Shown: one piece after another, positions 24,089 through 36,709 of the stretch | How the letters are laid out: every line of letters begins with the position of its first letter | How positions within the stretch are numbered: position 1 is the stretch's first letter | Notes under the pieces: generated by a model | What the model saw: the letters and a program-made list of their open reading frames with translations, nothing else | Told to the model about the DNA's origin: nothing | The model's database searches: none | Translations under genes and position numbers: made by a program | Assembly: GCA_946699065.1 (NCBI GenBank) | Contig: CAMPDV010000041.1 | Span: forward strand, 682,001 to 746,000 | Direction of reading: 5' to 3' | DNA from: Loxodes magnus | Taxonomy: Eukaryota; Ciliophora; Karyorelictea; Loxodida; Loxodidae | Length of the DNA stretch: 64,000 nt

Positions 24089-24958
24089 AAAAAATTAATT
24101 CAACTTATACTTATAATATAATCGAACTAAAAAGCATCCTAATACCAAATTTTTCTCAACATTCCAAGATAGAGATAACTCAATAAATAAATATGACATA
24201 TCAAATATAAATATATCTATTCGATCCTTCAATTAATTAAGTAATAATATATTCAATAATTGATGTATTTTTTAAATTACATAATATAGTATAAAATTAT
24301 ATTTGCATTGTATACAAAAATGCTTATATAAAATATTATAAAACTATGCAATTTTACATTAACCTCTCTCTAAGGCGACAAACTCTATTTATTTTGTATT
24401 AGGTCTATAGATTAAGAGTATTGATTTTATTAAGAATTAGCTAGTGAGTATCATTGATGAGAAATATATCTTGATAGTGTTAATATCAAAGCTAAGATAA
24501 AAAATATTATAGACTTGAAAATATGTTGTCTAAGCTATCTGCTAGATTATTTATCTAAATACATTAATGTTTAATTAATTTGTTCGTAGCTAGTTTATAC
24601 AGCAGAACTCAGCTAAACTGCTATTTTTAATCTTATCATTCATAAATTCTGTCTATTCTAATATATGATTAACTGACATATTAACCCTATCATTCTTTAT
24701 AGGAGTAATAAATTAAATAAATAGTAATAAAATCCTTAAATCATATATTATAGCAGAGTCATGAAAACTAGATAAATTAACTCTTTTTATAAGAGTCTAT
24801 AAACTTAGATTTCTTATACATCCAGCTTAGAGATATTATTAAGGCTATTATGTATATTAATTACAAGCAAGTATACTTCATAGAGCTCTCGAAAACGCTT
24901 ATCAAATATTTAGAAGGAATTACTTTAAAGATTTTCTACTCTTAATTATTGATTCAAA
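24089..24958. other. AT-rich intergenic spacer
   Basis: Nothing recognised. Confidence 0.45.
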
Positions 24959-25779
24959 ATGATGCTGCATTATGAAAGAAAATAATTAAGAAAACTAAAG
25001 CGAAGATTTAATAGAAGAGAAGATACTTTAAAGCTAATTATTTAATCTATATGATAAAGCTAAAATAATGATTATAAGCTTTTAACTATCACTTTTCAAT
25101 TAAGAAACTACACAAGTTCATATAAATAGAAAGTACTTAGTAAACCCACTAGTTAAACCATAAGACTCTTACTTAAAAATTGGGATGTAGTAAATAGAGA
25201 GAAACTTACAGAAGGTAAATTATAAAATAAACTTAAAAATCATTATGGGAGTTAGGATTATTATCCTACTTAATTATAACTCATTTTGATTTACATAAAA
25301 TTGCTTAATACCAATAAAGGATGCATATTTATTTAAATGCTATAACCATATTATCACAGCTTTAGTAAAAATTGCTTAAAATAAAAGTTTAAGTTATGGT
25401 TTACTTAGGAATTTATAAGAATTTAATAGTATTTTTTCTTTTTAAGTAGTAAATCTTTAATTTAGAGAGATGTAAGGAAATACTAAAGTATAGGATATAA
25501 GAAATAAATTATTTATAAAAGTGGTTAAAGTCTATCAACCAGTTTGAAGAAGAGTGCTTGCAACTATAGCTGTTAAAATTAAAAGGTACACAAGATGAAA
25601 ATTTAGATAAAAATAAGTAAGAAAATGATTTAAGAATGGCTAAAAAGGAATTGAATGAAATAGATATACATTTTAATAATTTACATTTTATCATAATAAA
25701 CCATTTAACTTGTAATGAAAATCCTACCTATCATTTTAGTAATATTACACCAGTTTAATAGTTTTTAGTCTTACATTGA
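24959..25779 (+). CDS. Unknown charged/coiled-coil protein, 267 aa
   Basis: Starts at the paired ATG at 24959, a few bases after an upstream in-frame TGA, and ends at TGA 25777-25779. A 17-nt GT-AG intron at 25472-25488 restores frame, giving 268 codons. The N-terminus is basic (RKQLRKLKRRFNRREDTLK). The middle is AT-rich and less convincing. The C-terminal third is a clear charged coiled coil (QKWLKSINQFEEECLQLQLL, KQENDLRMAKKELNEIDIHF). One internal TGA would be Trp. No family is recognised. Confidence is limited by the weak middle part; the true gene may begin later. Confidence 0.4.
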
Positions 25780-25982
25780 ACATGCTTTTTTGCACTCCAT
25801 TCTAAAAAATTATTAAATTAACTAATTTAGAAAAAAATGAGCAAATAATTAAATTTAGATATACAGGAATGAATTCAACCATTTCTCAATAAGAATAGAA
25901 AAGGTTTTATTTAAGATGAGTAAGTAAAAGGAGAATAAATAAAAACTAGTTAATGTTTAAGAGTTCATGAATGCTGTTCAGT

Positions 25983-26669
25983 TCATTAGAAATAATTTTC
26001 TACGTACAAATAGCATAGTAATTGAAAAAGGAACAAAAGAGTTATTATGAAAAAAAGACATACTTCTTATACTCCTTTGTCTTTTAATCAGTTGAATATG
26101 TCTTATGTTGCTTGAATTTAAGCATTTTATAACTTCGGCTAACTTTAATTAAGATATCCTAGCAAATTTTTTTTATTATCTATTAATTTACACGCAGACT
26201 CTTCACAGTCAGCTTCAGGAATTCGTTCAAGAATATTTTTGGGTTATATTTTAAGTCTTACTGGAGCTTTGGATTTAAACCTACTCAGTTATTTATTCTA
26301 TTGTTATTACATATTATTTTATAGCTAAATTTCCTGGTTTTTCTTTTTAACTTAATTGGCTATTTTCTGAATATACTTTAGCTTCATTTTCTTAATTTGT
26401 TTCTTGAATGAATAGCTTTGAAGCAATTTCTTTTTTTGATTCATCACTTCCTCATTATCTCTATCTATAAAAGAAATCGCTCTTTTTATTATCTATTGTT
26501 ATCCTCCATCTAGTTCATCTAGCATATTTGAACCAGAAGTAATTGATTCTCGGTCTGATTAATCTATAGTAGAGGCTGTCCCCTTCAAACTAAAATTCGA
26601 GCAGCTAGTTTTTATTCAAGAAGACTTTCTTTCTATACTTTCTTCTATCAAATCATAGGGAGTATGCAT
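25983..26669 (-). CDS. Tail-anchored coiled-coil membrane protein, 228 aa (may extend upstream)
   Basis: Frame from the ATG at 26667-26669 to TGA at 25983-25985 (preceded by a TAA Gln codon). An acidic/Ser-rich N-terminus (YDLIEESIERK, SMLDELDGG-like) leads to a basic coiled coil (KKKLLQSYSFKKQIKKMKLK), a Gln-rich linker, and a single C-terminal hydrophobic helix (VCLFFIITLLFLFQLLCYLY) five residues from the stop. This is the geometry of tail-anchored proteins of the ER, Golgi or vesicle membranes, such as SNARE-like or golgin-type tethers; no SNARE motif is evident. The frame can be prolonged upstream through a possible 38-nt intron (about 26673-26715) to further coding-like sequence near 27000, so the start given is the conservative one. 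Confidence 0.6.
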
Positions 26670-29600
26670 TTTTAATTTTTACTATAAAAATTGAATGAAG
26701 GAAGAATTCAATATTTAACACTGGATTTTAAACTTTAATTGTATACTGGCTGATCCAAGTTAAACTCGCCCTTTAACTTTTTAACTATTATTACAGTACT
26801 TAATTTATTCTTTCTCTCTCTTTAAAAGTCATTATAATTTCTTTTATTCCGCTGGAACTCATTAGTCCTTAAGTCATCATTTAGAGAATTGGTTAATAAA
26901 TATGAAACTAGAAGAGACTTTTAATAGGAATTTACTTAGTTAATTTATGTAAAGGATAATACTTTTGCTAGTGAACATTTAGGGCGTAAATCCATTAGTT
27001 CATATCTTATATTCAGAATATGTTGCATTAAATAGTGCAATTTAGCTATTTATATTTGGTATTTTGTATTTATATTAATTGGATAATTAATTTTATCTTC
27101 CAACCCTTTTATTGCTATTGATCAAAACTAAGACTAGAGTTAGAAAAAAGTTTAAATGAGAGCTTGGTCAAAAGCTTGACATATTCTTTAAGGAATTAGC
27201 AGTTCTAAGACTTGCTTTAGTTATAATTAGAACTATCCTTCTTCTAAATAAATAATAAAGCTATTTCAATTAATCTTTATACTTACTTAAGAGAAATCTC
27301 TGATTGAGATATTTAGTAAGTTGATTGAAACAAAGGTATTAGATGAGCTAAATCTTAATTTTAGTGTAATGTGTGATTATTCCAAAGTAACTAGGCAATT
27401 ATATCAAAATATTACTAAATATTTAAATTTCTATAGTTTATTACTATAATTCCTATTATACCTAAATAACTATTAAAACATAATAAGAGGCTAATATAAT
27501 TAGCTGTTAATCTCTCAAGTGGTATAAGTTACTATGCTGTTTAATTTAAGTATCTCTTCTCATTTATTAGATATGATAGTAGGATAAATAGCAGACTAGC
27601 AGTATTTATTTATAATTTAGCATTATTGCATATTATTGTAGATTCTTTTATTATATCATTACAGTTATACTCATATTACTACTTAAAGTATGTTCAATAC
27701 AACTCATTATCAGTTTAAGCTAAGAGGAAATTTATAGAATTAGGTTGATAAAGTAAACTGATAAGAGAGCTTTTAGCATAATATAGTGTTAAAGTAGTTT
27801 CTTTTCTTACTTTTGTTCACTAATTGAGATTAGCATAATGTCTATAACTAATTTATCTTTATTTAACTAAAAACACTTTTACTCTTTTACTCCTTAGAAA
27901 GCTTAACTCTCTAATTTCTTAATTTGATAGCTTAAAATATAAGACTATCCTAACTAGATGAAGCAAAGTATTTATTTAATAGTACCTTTAGCAAATAGTT
28001 AAATTAGAATTTGATACTATACAGATAGCTAAGTCATTTATTATTAGACTTAACTGGTAGCTTATATAAATAAAATGATCTTCATAAAAGGGGTATTTAG
28101 AAGAGTAAACTTAATAGCATTAAAACAAATAAAGTATTAAATACAGTGAAAAACACACTAATAAATACCTACATTAGTAGCACTTAATTAAAAGAAAAGC
28201 TAGTGCTTTTAAGATATAGAAATATAAGTAATTTTAGTCATTCTTATGAAGTTTAAAATGTAAGAGATTATTTTTAATATATAAAAGAATAGGAAACAAC
28301 CAAATTTAAGATGTCTTAAATACCTTATAATTAGAATATTAAAGGTATAGTTATAAGAATATCAGAACAAATAGGATAAAAGCTAAAATACTTTATAGTA
28401 GATAACATTTTATAGTAACTAAAGATAGTTAAGATTAATAAAATCAAATTAGAAATAGAATCTTTTTAATTCTTTGAGACATTTTTCAGATATCATTCTC
28501 TTTATTTCATAATTAACTTAAAAATATTTAATATTTAGAATAATTCAGCTTGGAAATAGGAAGCATATACTATTAATATCTTTTTCAAATATTAAATAAA
28601 TGAAATATAAAAGCATCTAATAATGATATGAAACTGATTAATATAATGATTATTATTAAATAGTCAAAGTTAGCTCTTAATCTAAAAAATCATAATTTTG
28701 ATATATTAAAATATTTATTACTAAATTTAATCCTAAGCTAAAATATAATTAAGAGTAAGAGATGTTGTTAACTAATCCTATTATATAGAACTATCTAAAC
28801 TAAAGAGCGGCATCTTTTTAATCTATTTACTAATAAATCAGAGATTTACTTAAGTAAGAGATTAAAGATTATTAGGTAGTTGTTTTTCAGCGCTCTATAG
28901 CTAAATATTTTGGATTATCTACATAAATTATAATTAATTGACTTAAACATACAATAAGCACTTTCCTACTTCCACCTAGTTATCAATAAATTAATCAATA
29001 TTTGGGAAATCTTTTGGCCTAAATTTTCATGTTTAGTTATCGAATTTTAATTTCAAGCACGAATTCTTAAGCCAAATTTTTGAAATTAATTTTGAATTAT
29101 AAAATATCTTAAAGTTACAAAGTTTAGGTAAAGATATTATACAAATAATTAAATTATCAAATCCTATCCAATAAATTATAACTGAGATATTTATTTATGT
29201 GACTATTATGAAAGATATAAGATATTATTTCTTCTCTATTTCAAATTCTAGCAAGCTTCATTCTTTTTCCTCTTACTATTGCTTAGTAATTACTCAGAAT
29301 TAAAACCTTTTTTATGCAAATATAGCTGAATAAAGTATGCTTATCAAGAGTTTCTATATTCATATATGAGAGGGATTTAAACTAGTTGTCTATGATTAAA
29401 AACATTTATTTTTTCTACCCTTTCAAATAGAACTATAAGTACTAGTATTACATATTCAATGCTATTTCTTATAAAAAATTGCAATTCAATTTTATTCCAA
29501 TTTTCGATTAAAAGAGCTTAACATAAGAAATAAAATTATATGAAATTTTAAAGAAAGAAAGGGTAGGATATGAAATAACTGTCTATATCCTATCATATCT

Positions 29601-29703
29601 AATAATTATCAACTGATTAACGAAAAAAGACGACTAAAGAAAGAAATTTCCAGTAATAAGTTAAATTAAAATTAATTTTATTAAAGACAAAATTAAACCA
29701 AGC
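26670..29703. other. 3-kb AT-rich region, possible upstream exons
   Basis: On the minus strand a frame with few TGAs can be followed from an ATG at 28482 down to 26710, joined by a possible 14-nt intron near 27115-27130. The part at 26715-27060 is Asp/Arg/Asn-rich and may be an upstream exon of the tail-anchored gene. The part above about 27200 is hydrophobic and nearly Gly-free, as chance AT-rich frames are. Above 28500 nothing is seen. Confidence 0.3.
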
Positions 29704-31746
29704 ATGGGCAATTATTGTTCTTATTGTTCAGTAAAGAAAAGTCATAAGAACTAGATATGTTAAAGCACATATATAGCAGAGAATGATTTGAAGTATTAGA
29801 AAGTAAGTATTGAAACACTTCGAGATGGATTTGATTTCTTGCTAGAAACAAAGGTAGTAAACAAATCAATTCTTATTAAATATTTAAAGCTGTTAAAAGT
29901 GACTAATATATAGGATGTATCTGCTCCTGATAGAATTATGAAGTTCTACTCTCTGCTTTAATTATCTGAGAATGAAGAAATTTACTCTTAAAATAAGTTA
30001 ATTTTGCTTGCAATTTTGTTATGCTAAGCTAGCCCTAAAGACAGAGCTCGAATGTATTGAGACCATTTTATTTCCCCATATAGTATAAAAATAGAGGGAA
30101 ATCAATAGATCTAAATCAAGCTAACTTAATTTATAAATGAGGTATTCTCAGTGAATAAAGATCTCTTATTTCTAAGTGTTGGAACTCAAGTAAATACAAA
30201 TACCATTACTAAAAACGAAGTGTAGTAATATATCAACGAATGCTGGGATTTTTAGTAAGCTTAAAAGGAATTCGTTTCTAAATTTTCCAAAAAGGAAATT
30301 TCAAAATCTCAGTTTATAACTGATCTTGCTAACTGGACTTCTGGAAAAAATCCTTAAGATTGAACATCTTCGTTTGGTATTAGAGAAATCCTTAATTAAT
30401 ATAGACCAAAGCAAAGAATGTAAAGAATAACAATTGGTTAGAATGCAAAAACGTATGTAGATGAAGATACAAAATCAAATTGTTCTTACGACTTTAACTT
30501 GTAGGAAAATCTACCTACATCCCCTTATTCTACGCCTAGAGTTAGAAAAGATATTAAGAACAGTGCCTCTTCTTAGAATTTACTTTAAGATGAATAGGAA
30601 GATTATTTAACCAGACCATAATCTCCATTTTTAGCTTACGAAATAGCAGCTGCAAAATCTAAGTCAAGGTCAAAATCACCTTTTTATAAAACTCCTAGAA
30701 TATACAACAATGAAAAAAGGACAGGTGATTCTCAAGAAGAAGCTTAAAATTGAGGGGAAAGTTGATAATTAGAGCATAAATAACATTCAGATTAATTAGG
30801 ATAAGATCAAAAGCCTCTAAGTAATGATAAAGGAACTCTTAGTTAAAATTCTGAAGACAATTAGATTAAAAAAAATTTACTAGATAACCTACAAATTTTA
30901 AAGGGAGTTATTCCAGATTATTCCAATGCAGCAGTAATAGCAGCGGAAAAATCTCTACCTCCGTTCGAGTTTAAAGAAAGGCCAGAATCTCCAACGAAAA
31001 TGGTTGAATTAGAGCCTGTAAGATTTAACAATGGAGCAATTTATGTGGGGTAGTGAAGCGAACAGGCAAAGCGCCATGGCTAGGGAATGCAAATATGACC
31101 TGATGGAAGTAAATTTATTGGACTATGAAAACATGATAAAGCTTGTGGAGAAGGAAGGAAAATATTTTCAGATGGTGATGTTTATGAGGGAAATTATCTA
31201 GATAATAAATAAAATGGAAAAGGAAAACTAATACTTAATGATGGTACAGTATATGTAGGAGATTTTCTCAACAACAAAAAGCACGGATATGGAGTAGAAA
31301 CCTGGGCTGATGGAGCCAATTATAAAGGAACTTTTTCTAACGATAAGAAATAAGGTAAAGGTTTATTTAAGTGAGCAAACGGAAATTCTTATGAAGGCGA
31401 ATTTGCAGACAATTAAATTTCTGGTAAAGGAATATTTTAATGAAAGGATGGAAAAAGATTTGAAGGTTAAATGCAAAGAGGTAAAATGCATGGATAAGGA
31501 ATATGTGCTTACTCAGATGGTAAATAATACTATGGAGACTTTGTTGATGACTAAAAACATGGATTTGGAATTTTAATTTGGCCAGAAGGTAATAAATAAT
31601 TATATTTAGGTAGGAAATACGAAGGATTCTGAAAAAATGGCAAATAACATGGTAAAGGAACATATTACAGCTAAGATGGAAAGAAAAAAATAGAAGGCAT
31701 TTGGGATAATGGAAAATAGGTGAAAAAGTTAAAAGAAAATAATTGA
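29704..31746 (+). CDS. MORN-repeat protein with N-terminal myristoylation motif, 680 aa
   Basis: Intronless frame, ATG 29704 to TGA 31744-31746. The N-terminus MGNYCSYCS fits N-myristoylation at Gly2 with adjacent palmitoylatable Cys. Residues 30-230 are helical and may be divergent EF-hand-like. A Ser/Pro-rich linker contains repeated RPQSP-like and KSRSKSP motifs. From about residue 440 there are at least eight MORN repeats (YEGNYLDNKQNGKGKL, YVGDFLNNKKHGYGVE, YKGTFSNDKKQGKGLF, YEGEFADNQISGKGIF, FEGQMQRGKMHGQGI and others). Conserved MORN Trp positions (GQW, IWPDG, FKWANG, FQWKDG) are mostly TGA: ten TGA against five TGG in the gene. The protein probably works at a membrane, as MORN proteins in protists organise cortical or ciliary structures and bind phosphoinositides or partners. 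Confidence 0.9.
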
Positions 31747-32256
31747 AGAAAATTTTAGATTTTCATCTATAATTTATTAAACTTTTCTTTTAAAACTCCA
31801 ATAAAAAGCTATTTATTAGCATTTTCAAATACTATCGAAAATTTAAAAGTTTAAAATGATACAATTTGTAAGATTAGTATACTTCTTTTTAAAAAAGGCT
31901 TATATATTTATATCCGTTATATGAACAAAATTTATTAGAACAAAAATAATTAAAAAAATAAGGAGACAAAGCAAAGCCTTTCTTAAACAGCTATTCTACT
32001 TTAGAAATGCCATATCAAAATAAGGCATCAAGTTTAAAAAATTTAGTTTAGTTTTTTTGTTTATTTAAATAGAGAAGAAATTAGAATATCTATTCTTAAA
32101 TAAGGAAGGGAAACATATGCTTCATCAATTTTCTATTTATGAGTATATGTAGGCATTGATATACTATGACTATCTTAATCACTTTTAATTAACTATTTAA
32201 TAAAATCTACTTCTATTAAAAATTAATCAAATAGAAGGTTTAGCGAACTGAGGAAT
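31747..32256. other. Spacer overlapped by a possible DIS3 3' extension
   Basis: AT-rich. The minus-strand DIS3 frame stays open through here to the next in-frame TGA at 32015-32017, but the peptide is hydrophobic noise-like. No other gene. Confidence 0.4.
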
Positions 32257-32433
32257 ATGTTTAACATAGAGAATCCAAATGATATGTCTTAAGATGGAAA
32301 ATAATGTATAATAAATGATTAAGTATTTATAATGAAAAAATTAAATATAGTAATGAAGAGCTTAAGATGAAATAAATAAACCAATAGAAAGGAATTTAAA
32401 TATTATTAAGATAAATGTTTATTTAAATGTTGA
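32257..32433 (+). CDS. Possible small ORF, 58 aa, antisense to the DIS3 3' end
   Basis: Plus-strand frame with balanced composition (MFNIENPNDMSQDGKQCIIN; later NKQTNRKEFKYYQDK) ending at TGA 32431-32433, with one TGA read as Trp. Acceptable residues continue upstream of the ATG to an in-frame TGA near 32168, so an earlier start or a spliced upstream exon is possible. It converges on DIS3 and meets it tail to tail. No family is recognised and chance is possible. Confidence 0.3.
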
Positions 32434-34972
32434 ATAGTATAGTCTTTCTTCCTTGAATTACTTGAGTCTAGATTGAAACCATAACTTTATCTAATAATTT
32501 TACTGGTTTTTTAAGTTTATTTTCGTTTACGATACCTTAAAGGGCATATTCAGGTATGTTTATTTCTAAAGGATCTACATCAACTATATAGCCTTAAACT
32601 TTAAGAACTTTATCACTACTTTTGCTAATTTGTGTTTGAATAAAGTCGAAAGTTTTGAGTTTGTTACTCTGTCTCGAGGCATATTAAGCGTTTCTATGTT
32701 TTCTATTTAGATTATTGGTTACTCGCTGTAAGTATTATCTATCACATAACAGTTTATGTAAAGGCTCATAGCCCAAACAAGCAGCTAGTAGTCTATGAAC
32801 CAATATATCTGCATATCTTCTAATAGGTGATGTAAAATGAGTATATAGTCCGCATGCTAAACCATAATGAACGAAATCAGAAGCATCTACTTATGAGGAG
32901 CAAAAATATCTAGCAGGACTTAGACATCTAGTAACTTATGATCTTACAATGTCATTTACTTCTTTAGGAACATTTTGCAGACTTTCGTTTAATTCTTTTG
33001 AATTTTGGTATTTTAGTCCTATTTAAACTTTATTTAGCTTCAAGTTAAAGTTTTCAATTAATTCAAGTTAAGGAGGAGGATGTCTTCTTAATATACTAAA
33101 GTCAGGAAAACTTTCGTAAATTTTAGTTGCTACAGTTGTATTTGCTAGCAACATGAGCTCCTCTACAACCCAATGAGTATCATAATGCTCATAAGTTTTT
33201 AATTCTCCATCTTAAAAATTAACTTCAGTTGAGTTTATCTATAAGGCTCCATTTTAAACTCTTTGGTTTTTTAGGAATGAAGCAAATTCTCTCAATATTC
33301 TTAAAGAGTTAGCTAGCATTGATTAATCATTGACTGCATTGATAATATCGTTTGCTTCTTTATATGTAAAAGCTTTGCAAGATCTAATAATGCTTCTTGT
33401 AAAAGTTTTATCAACTATTTGTCATTCCTGGCCTTTCTTTTATACTTCCCATAAAACTGAAAAGGCCAGTCTATCAACATTACCTCTCAATGAGCAAAGT
33501 TCTTCTGTTAAAAATTTTGGTAGCATATCTGTTCTTTATCCTACTAAGTAAACTGTAGTCCCTCTCCGACTTGCTTCTAAATCTAATGGAGATCCAGTTT
33601 TAACATAATAAGCAACATCTGCAATATGAACTCCTATTTGGTATGTTGCACATTATTCACTTTTATTTAAAGTCACGCAATGAATTGCATCATCAATGTC
33701 TTTGCATCCTGGAGGATCTATACTACATAAAGTAGTGATATGTCTCAAATCTTATCTATAAGAGTCATTTGATGTTATTTTATTAGCATCTATTTTAGGT
33801 ACGCAGTCTAAGCATTACTAATTAAAGCTATCAATGATTACATCATGCTCAAGCAGCACACATGTATACTCTACTTAAATAGAATTCACATCTCCCAAGA
33901 CTTTGCTCAAATGTCCCATTTCTAAATTATCATAAGTAACTAAAACTCTTTAATCAATGTATGACTATCAGTTACTTACATAAATCAGGCAATTAGGTAA
34001 TCTAGGATCTATAGGTTAAAACTATAAGCTGGTTAGTTCAATTCCTTGATATTAAATTTTCTTAGGAGATTAAATTTAAAAAAGAGAACCACAGTAAGTT
34101 CTTTTAAACTCCCTCAAAACTCCTACAATATTTCCAACTGCATATTTGGGAGTATCTTATTTTTATTTTTCCATATTTTCAGTGTCATTTAAGAGGTTAA
34201 CCTAGTCAGGAATATCAACATCTTCTACATTCTTGCTTTCCTAAGTGTTTTGCTAAATTACTTCAATGGCCACCTGGTCTCTATGAAAGGCATTTTAGGT
34301 ATTCTTTATTTAGACTAATCCCATACTTGATCTCACAAATGCTTCAGTCTTATTTTCATTCTAGTAGAACATTCCTTCAAGTGCTTCTCCTGACTTCAAC
34401 TTTTATTACAGATTAATCAAACTATCCTAAGGAACTTCTAACTCGTTATTAAAGATAAATGCAGGAATAAAGTCAAATAGATTCTAAAGTTGGTTTTGGA
34501 CTAAGAACTAAGTAACGAATAAGTAGTTTTCTCCTTCTAATTAGTCGGAATCAGTAATCATTACCATTTTTAATCCCTTAAAGTGTGAAATATATCAGTC
34601 TAGAGGATGTATCTTACAGAACAAATCAGGGAATATAAAATAATGAACCTTTTCGTCAGAATTTTATAATAGCTGCTCATATTTTATCTATAGAGGCTAA
34701 GCCAACTACTAGAAACTGCTGAGAGTGAATACACAGTTTTATGGAGTTAAAATTTATTTTTCTTTGCATTAGCATATCAAATCATAGAAATGAAGCAGGT
34801 TAAGACTTATCAAATAAACTGGTTAAGATTTGTTCAAAGGTCTTTCTATAAAATCATCACAGCTTTAGCACTAAAAGATTCCACATGACAAGTCTTCTCT
34901 ATAATAAACTTCCCTTTACTTGCATTATATAGTTTATGATTTTTATTGGTAAAAGATTGTTTGGATTTCCAT
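32423..34972 (-). CDS. DIS3: Exosome exoribonuclease DIS3/Rrp44, about 849 aa
   Basis: One frame from the ATG at 34970-34972 carries the whole DIS3 order. The N-terminus has [19 protein letters not shown], matching the metazoan/yeast REHYLRDDIxCG block. A PIN region follows (residues about 45-170), then OB-fold cold-shock domains ([10 protein letters not shown]), and the RNB domain with [13 protein letters not shown] near residue 417, [15 protein letters not shown], and [18 protein letters not shown], then an S1 domain. All RNB acidic residues are kept, so 3'-5' exonuclease activity of the RNA exosome is expected. In the PIN domain the catalytic Asp of the DTNV-like motif is Ser (LISLNLL), so endonuclease activity is doubtful. 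The S1 domain ends near 32440; no in-frame TGA follows until 32015-32017. The end given is the TAA at 32423-32425; if TAA is never a stop the protein is about 985 aa. Confidence 0.88.
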
Positions 34973-36709
34973 TTTTAAATAATTAAATAGCTTCTTTGCT
35001 AAAGAACAATTATCATATTAATACTCCAATGTTTCAATGAAGGTAATTCAATTAATAGTCTAATTATAATACCCTAAGCTCTGATGGCATAATGAGCATA
35101 TAAGCAATATAGCAAAGAGTCAATTAGTTAAATAGAAATAGGGATAGTAAAGAATAACTAGTTAGTTATTGTATCCTACCTTTTATTATATCTCTTTTAA
35201 TATTTATTATTAACTTACATTCTAAGTACAAGGTGCAATTATCTTATTACTAGTATCTATAAATCCTTCGCTCATAACACTTAATATAAGTCAATTAAAA
35301 TTTTATTAAAGCTAAATTAAAAATAGAATATTATAGTGATTGAGGAGATAGGGGAAGTATGTAGCTTAAGATAGTTGATTCTAAATAAATAGGTAATTAG
35401 TTATAATGTAATCTAAACAATAGAAATATTGCTAATTAGATTAAATACATTAAAAGCTTTTACTATCATTTAACACTTTGATCATTAAAAGATAAAACTA
35501 TAACTAAAGGAGATTATAGAGCTAAACGATAGATAATCTTTATTTATCTCTAGTTTTTTAAAACTAAAGTGTATGTTGATTTGGTAAACTGGCTTTAATA
35601 TTAAGCTAGGGTAGTTTATGGTGATTATAGAATAGTGAGAATGTTATTTAGAACAGCAGATTTTGAAAATTATTTCTATACTTAAAAGCTTAGATAATCT
35701 CTATGATTATAAATAAAGCTCATGAGAAATTTAAATAATCATATATGTAAAATAGAGATTATATATCAGCAGTTTAACTTACTATTTAAGCAAGCCTTTG
35801 AATGTCTAAATTATCATAAATGCTACCTTTAATCTTAGTACATAAAAATATAAACAATAAATAAAGCAATGGTTCTAATCTTAATTATAAGCTTGAAAGA
35901 ATCATCTATAGTTGCTAGTATATAACTGAACTAAATTTCTAATAGCTATCAAAAAAGAATGAAATATAAATTTATTCATAGAGTTAGTTTAGACTCTTTC
36001 TATAGGCATATTATAATGAATTATTGTTAGTTTCTAAATATTTAGCTTTATGCATTTTAAGAAATACTAAGTTTGTTGTTTAATTTGAATAGATATTTCT
36101 TAAAACTTCGGACTTTCCGTTAATCTAGTAACTTTAGATGGATTTTATAATATAACTCATGAAGCATCATTATAATCCAATTCAACGATTATTACTTAAA
36201 TAGAGATAAACGAAAGGAAGATTCATTATGTAATTTCCAAAAAAGCAGCAAGACAGTATTGGAATAATCTTTTGCACATAAACTATTGTAATATGATATA
36301 AAGTAAATAGCACTGAAATGGATAGTAGTTAAAGCATTAATTTGATTTGATTCTGATTAATTAGAAATATTAATTTGATACTAGATATATCAGTAATAAA
36401 CATAATGTCTTCTTAATCTGTCTAACTTATTGTATTAACTATAGATTTCCTATTACATTATCATTCTTGAATTTAGCCATCAAATCTAGAGTAAGAATAA
36501 CTCTGACTAAAAGGTATAAAGTACTGTCAAAAAGGAGCATATGGCTGATGTATTAAGGTTTCTGTTGGTATTATAATGAAATAAAGGAAATAGGTTATGA
36601 TGGAAAATTTTAGAAAAGTAAACTAATAATAAATTGTTAAATTACTTAACCTAACCTAATGAATTCGGACATATTTCTAATTTATAAGTAAACTAGGTGA
36701 TTCATTTAA
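34973..36709. other. AT-rich intergenic spacer
   Basis: Spacer between divergent genes, holding both promoters. A short charged plus-strand stretch near 36190-36330 (NRDKRKEDSLCNFQKSSK) might be an exon remnant; it has no clear start. Confidence 0.4.

Noticed and set aside
26815-27747. Plus-strand frame with few TGAs
   Set aside because: TGA frequency is near chance and the opposite strand reads better near 26715-27060; not called as a gene.
31310-31663. Standard-code frames on both strands
   Set aside because: Shadows of the MORN repeats.
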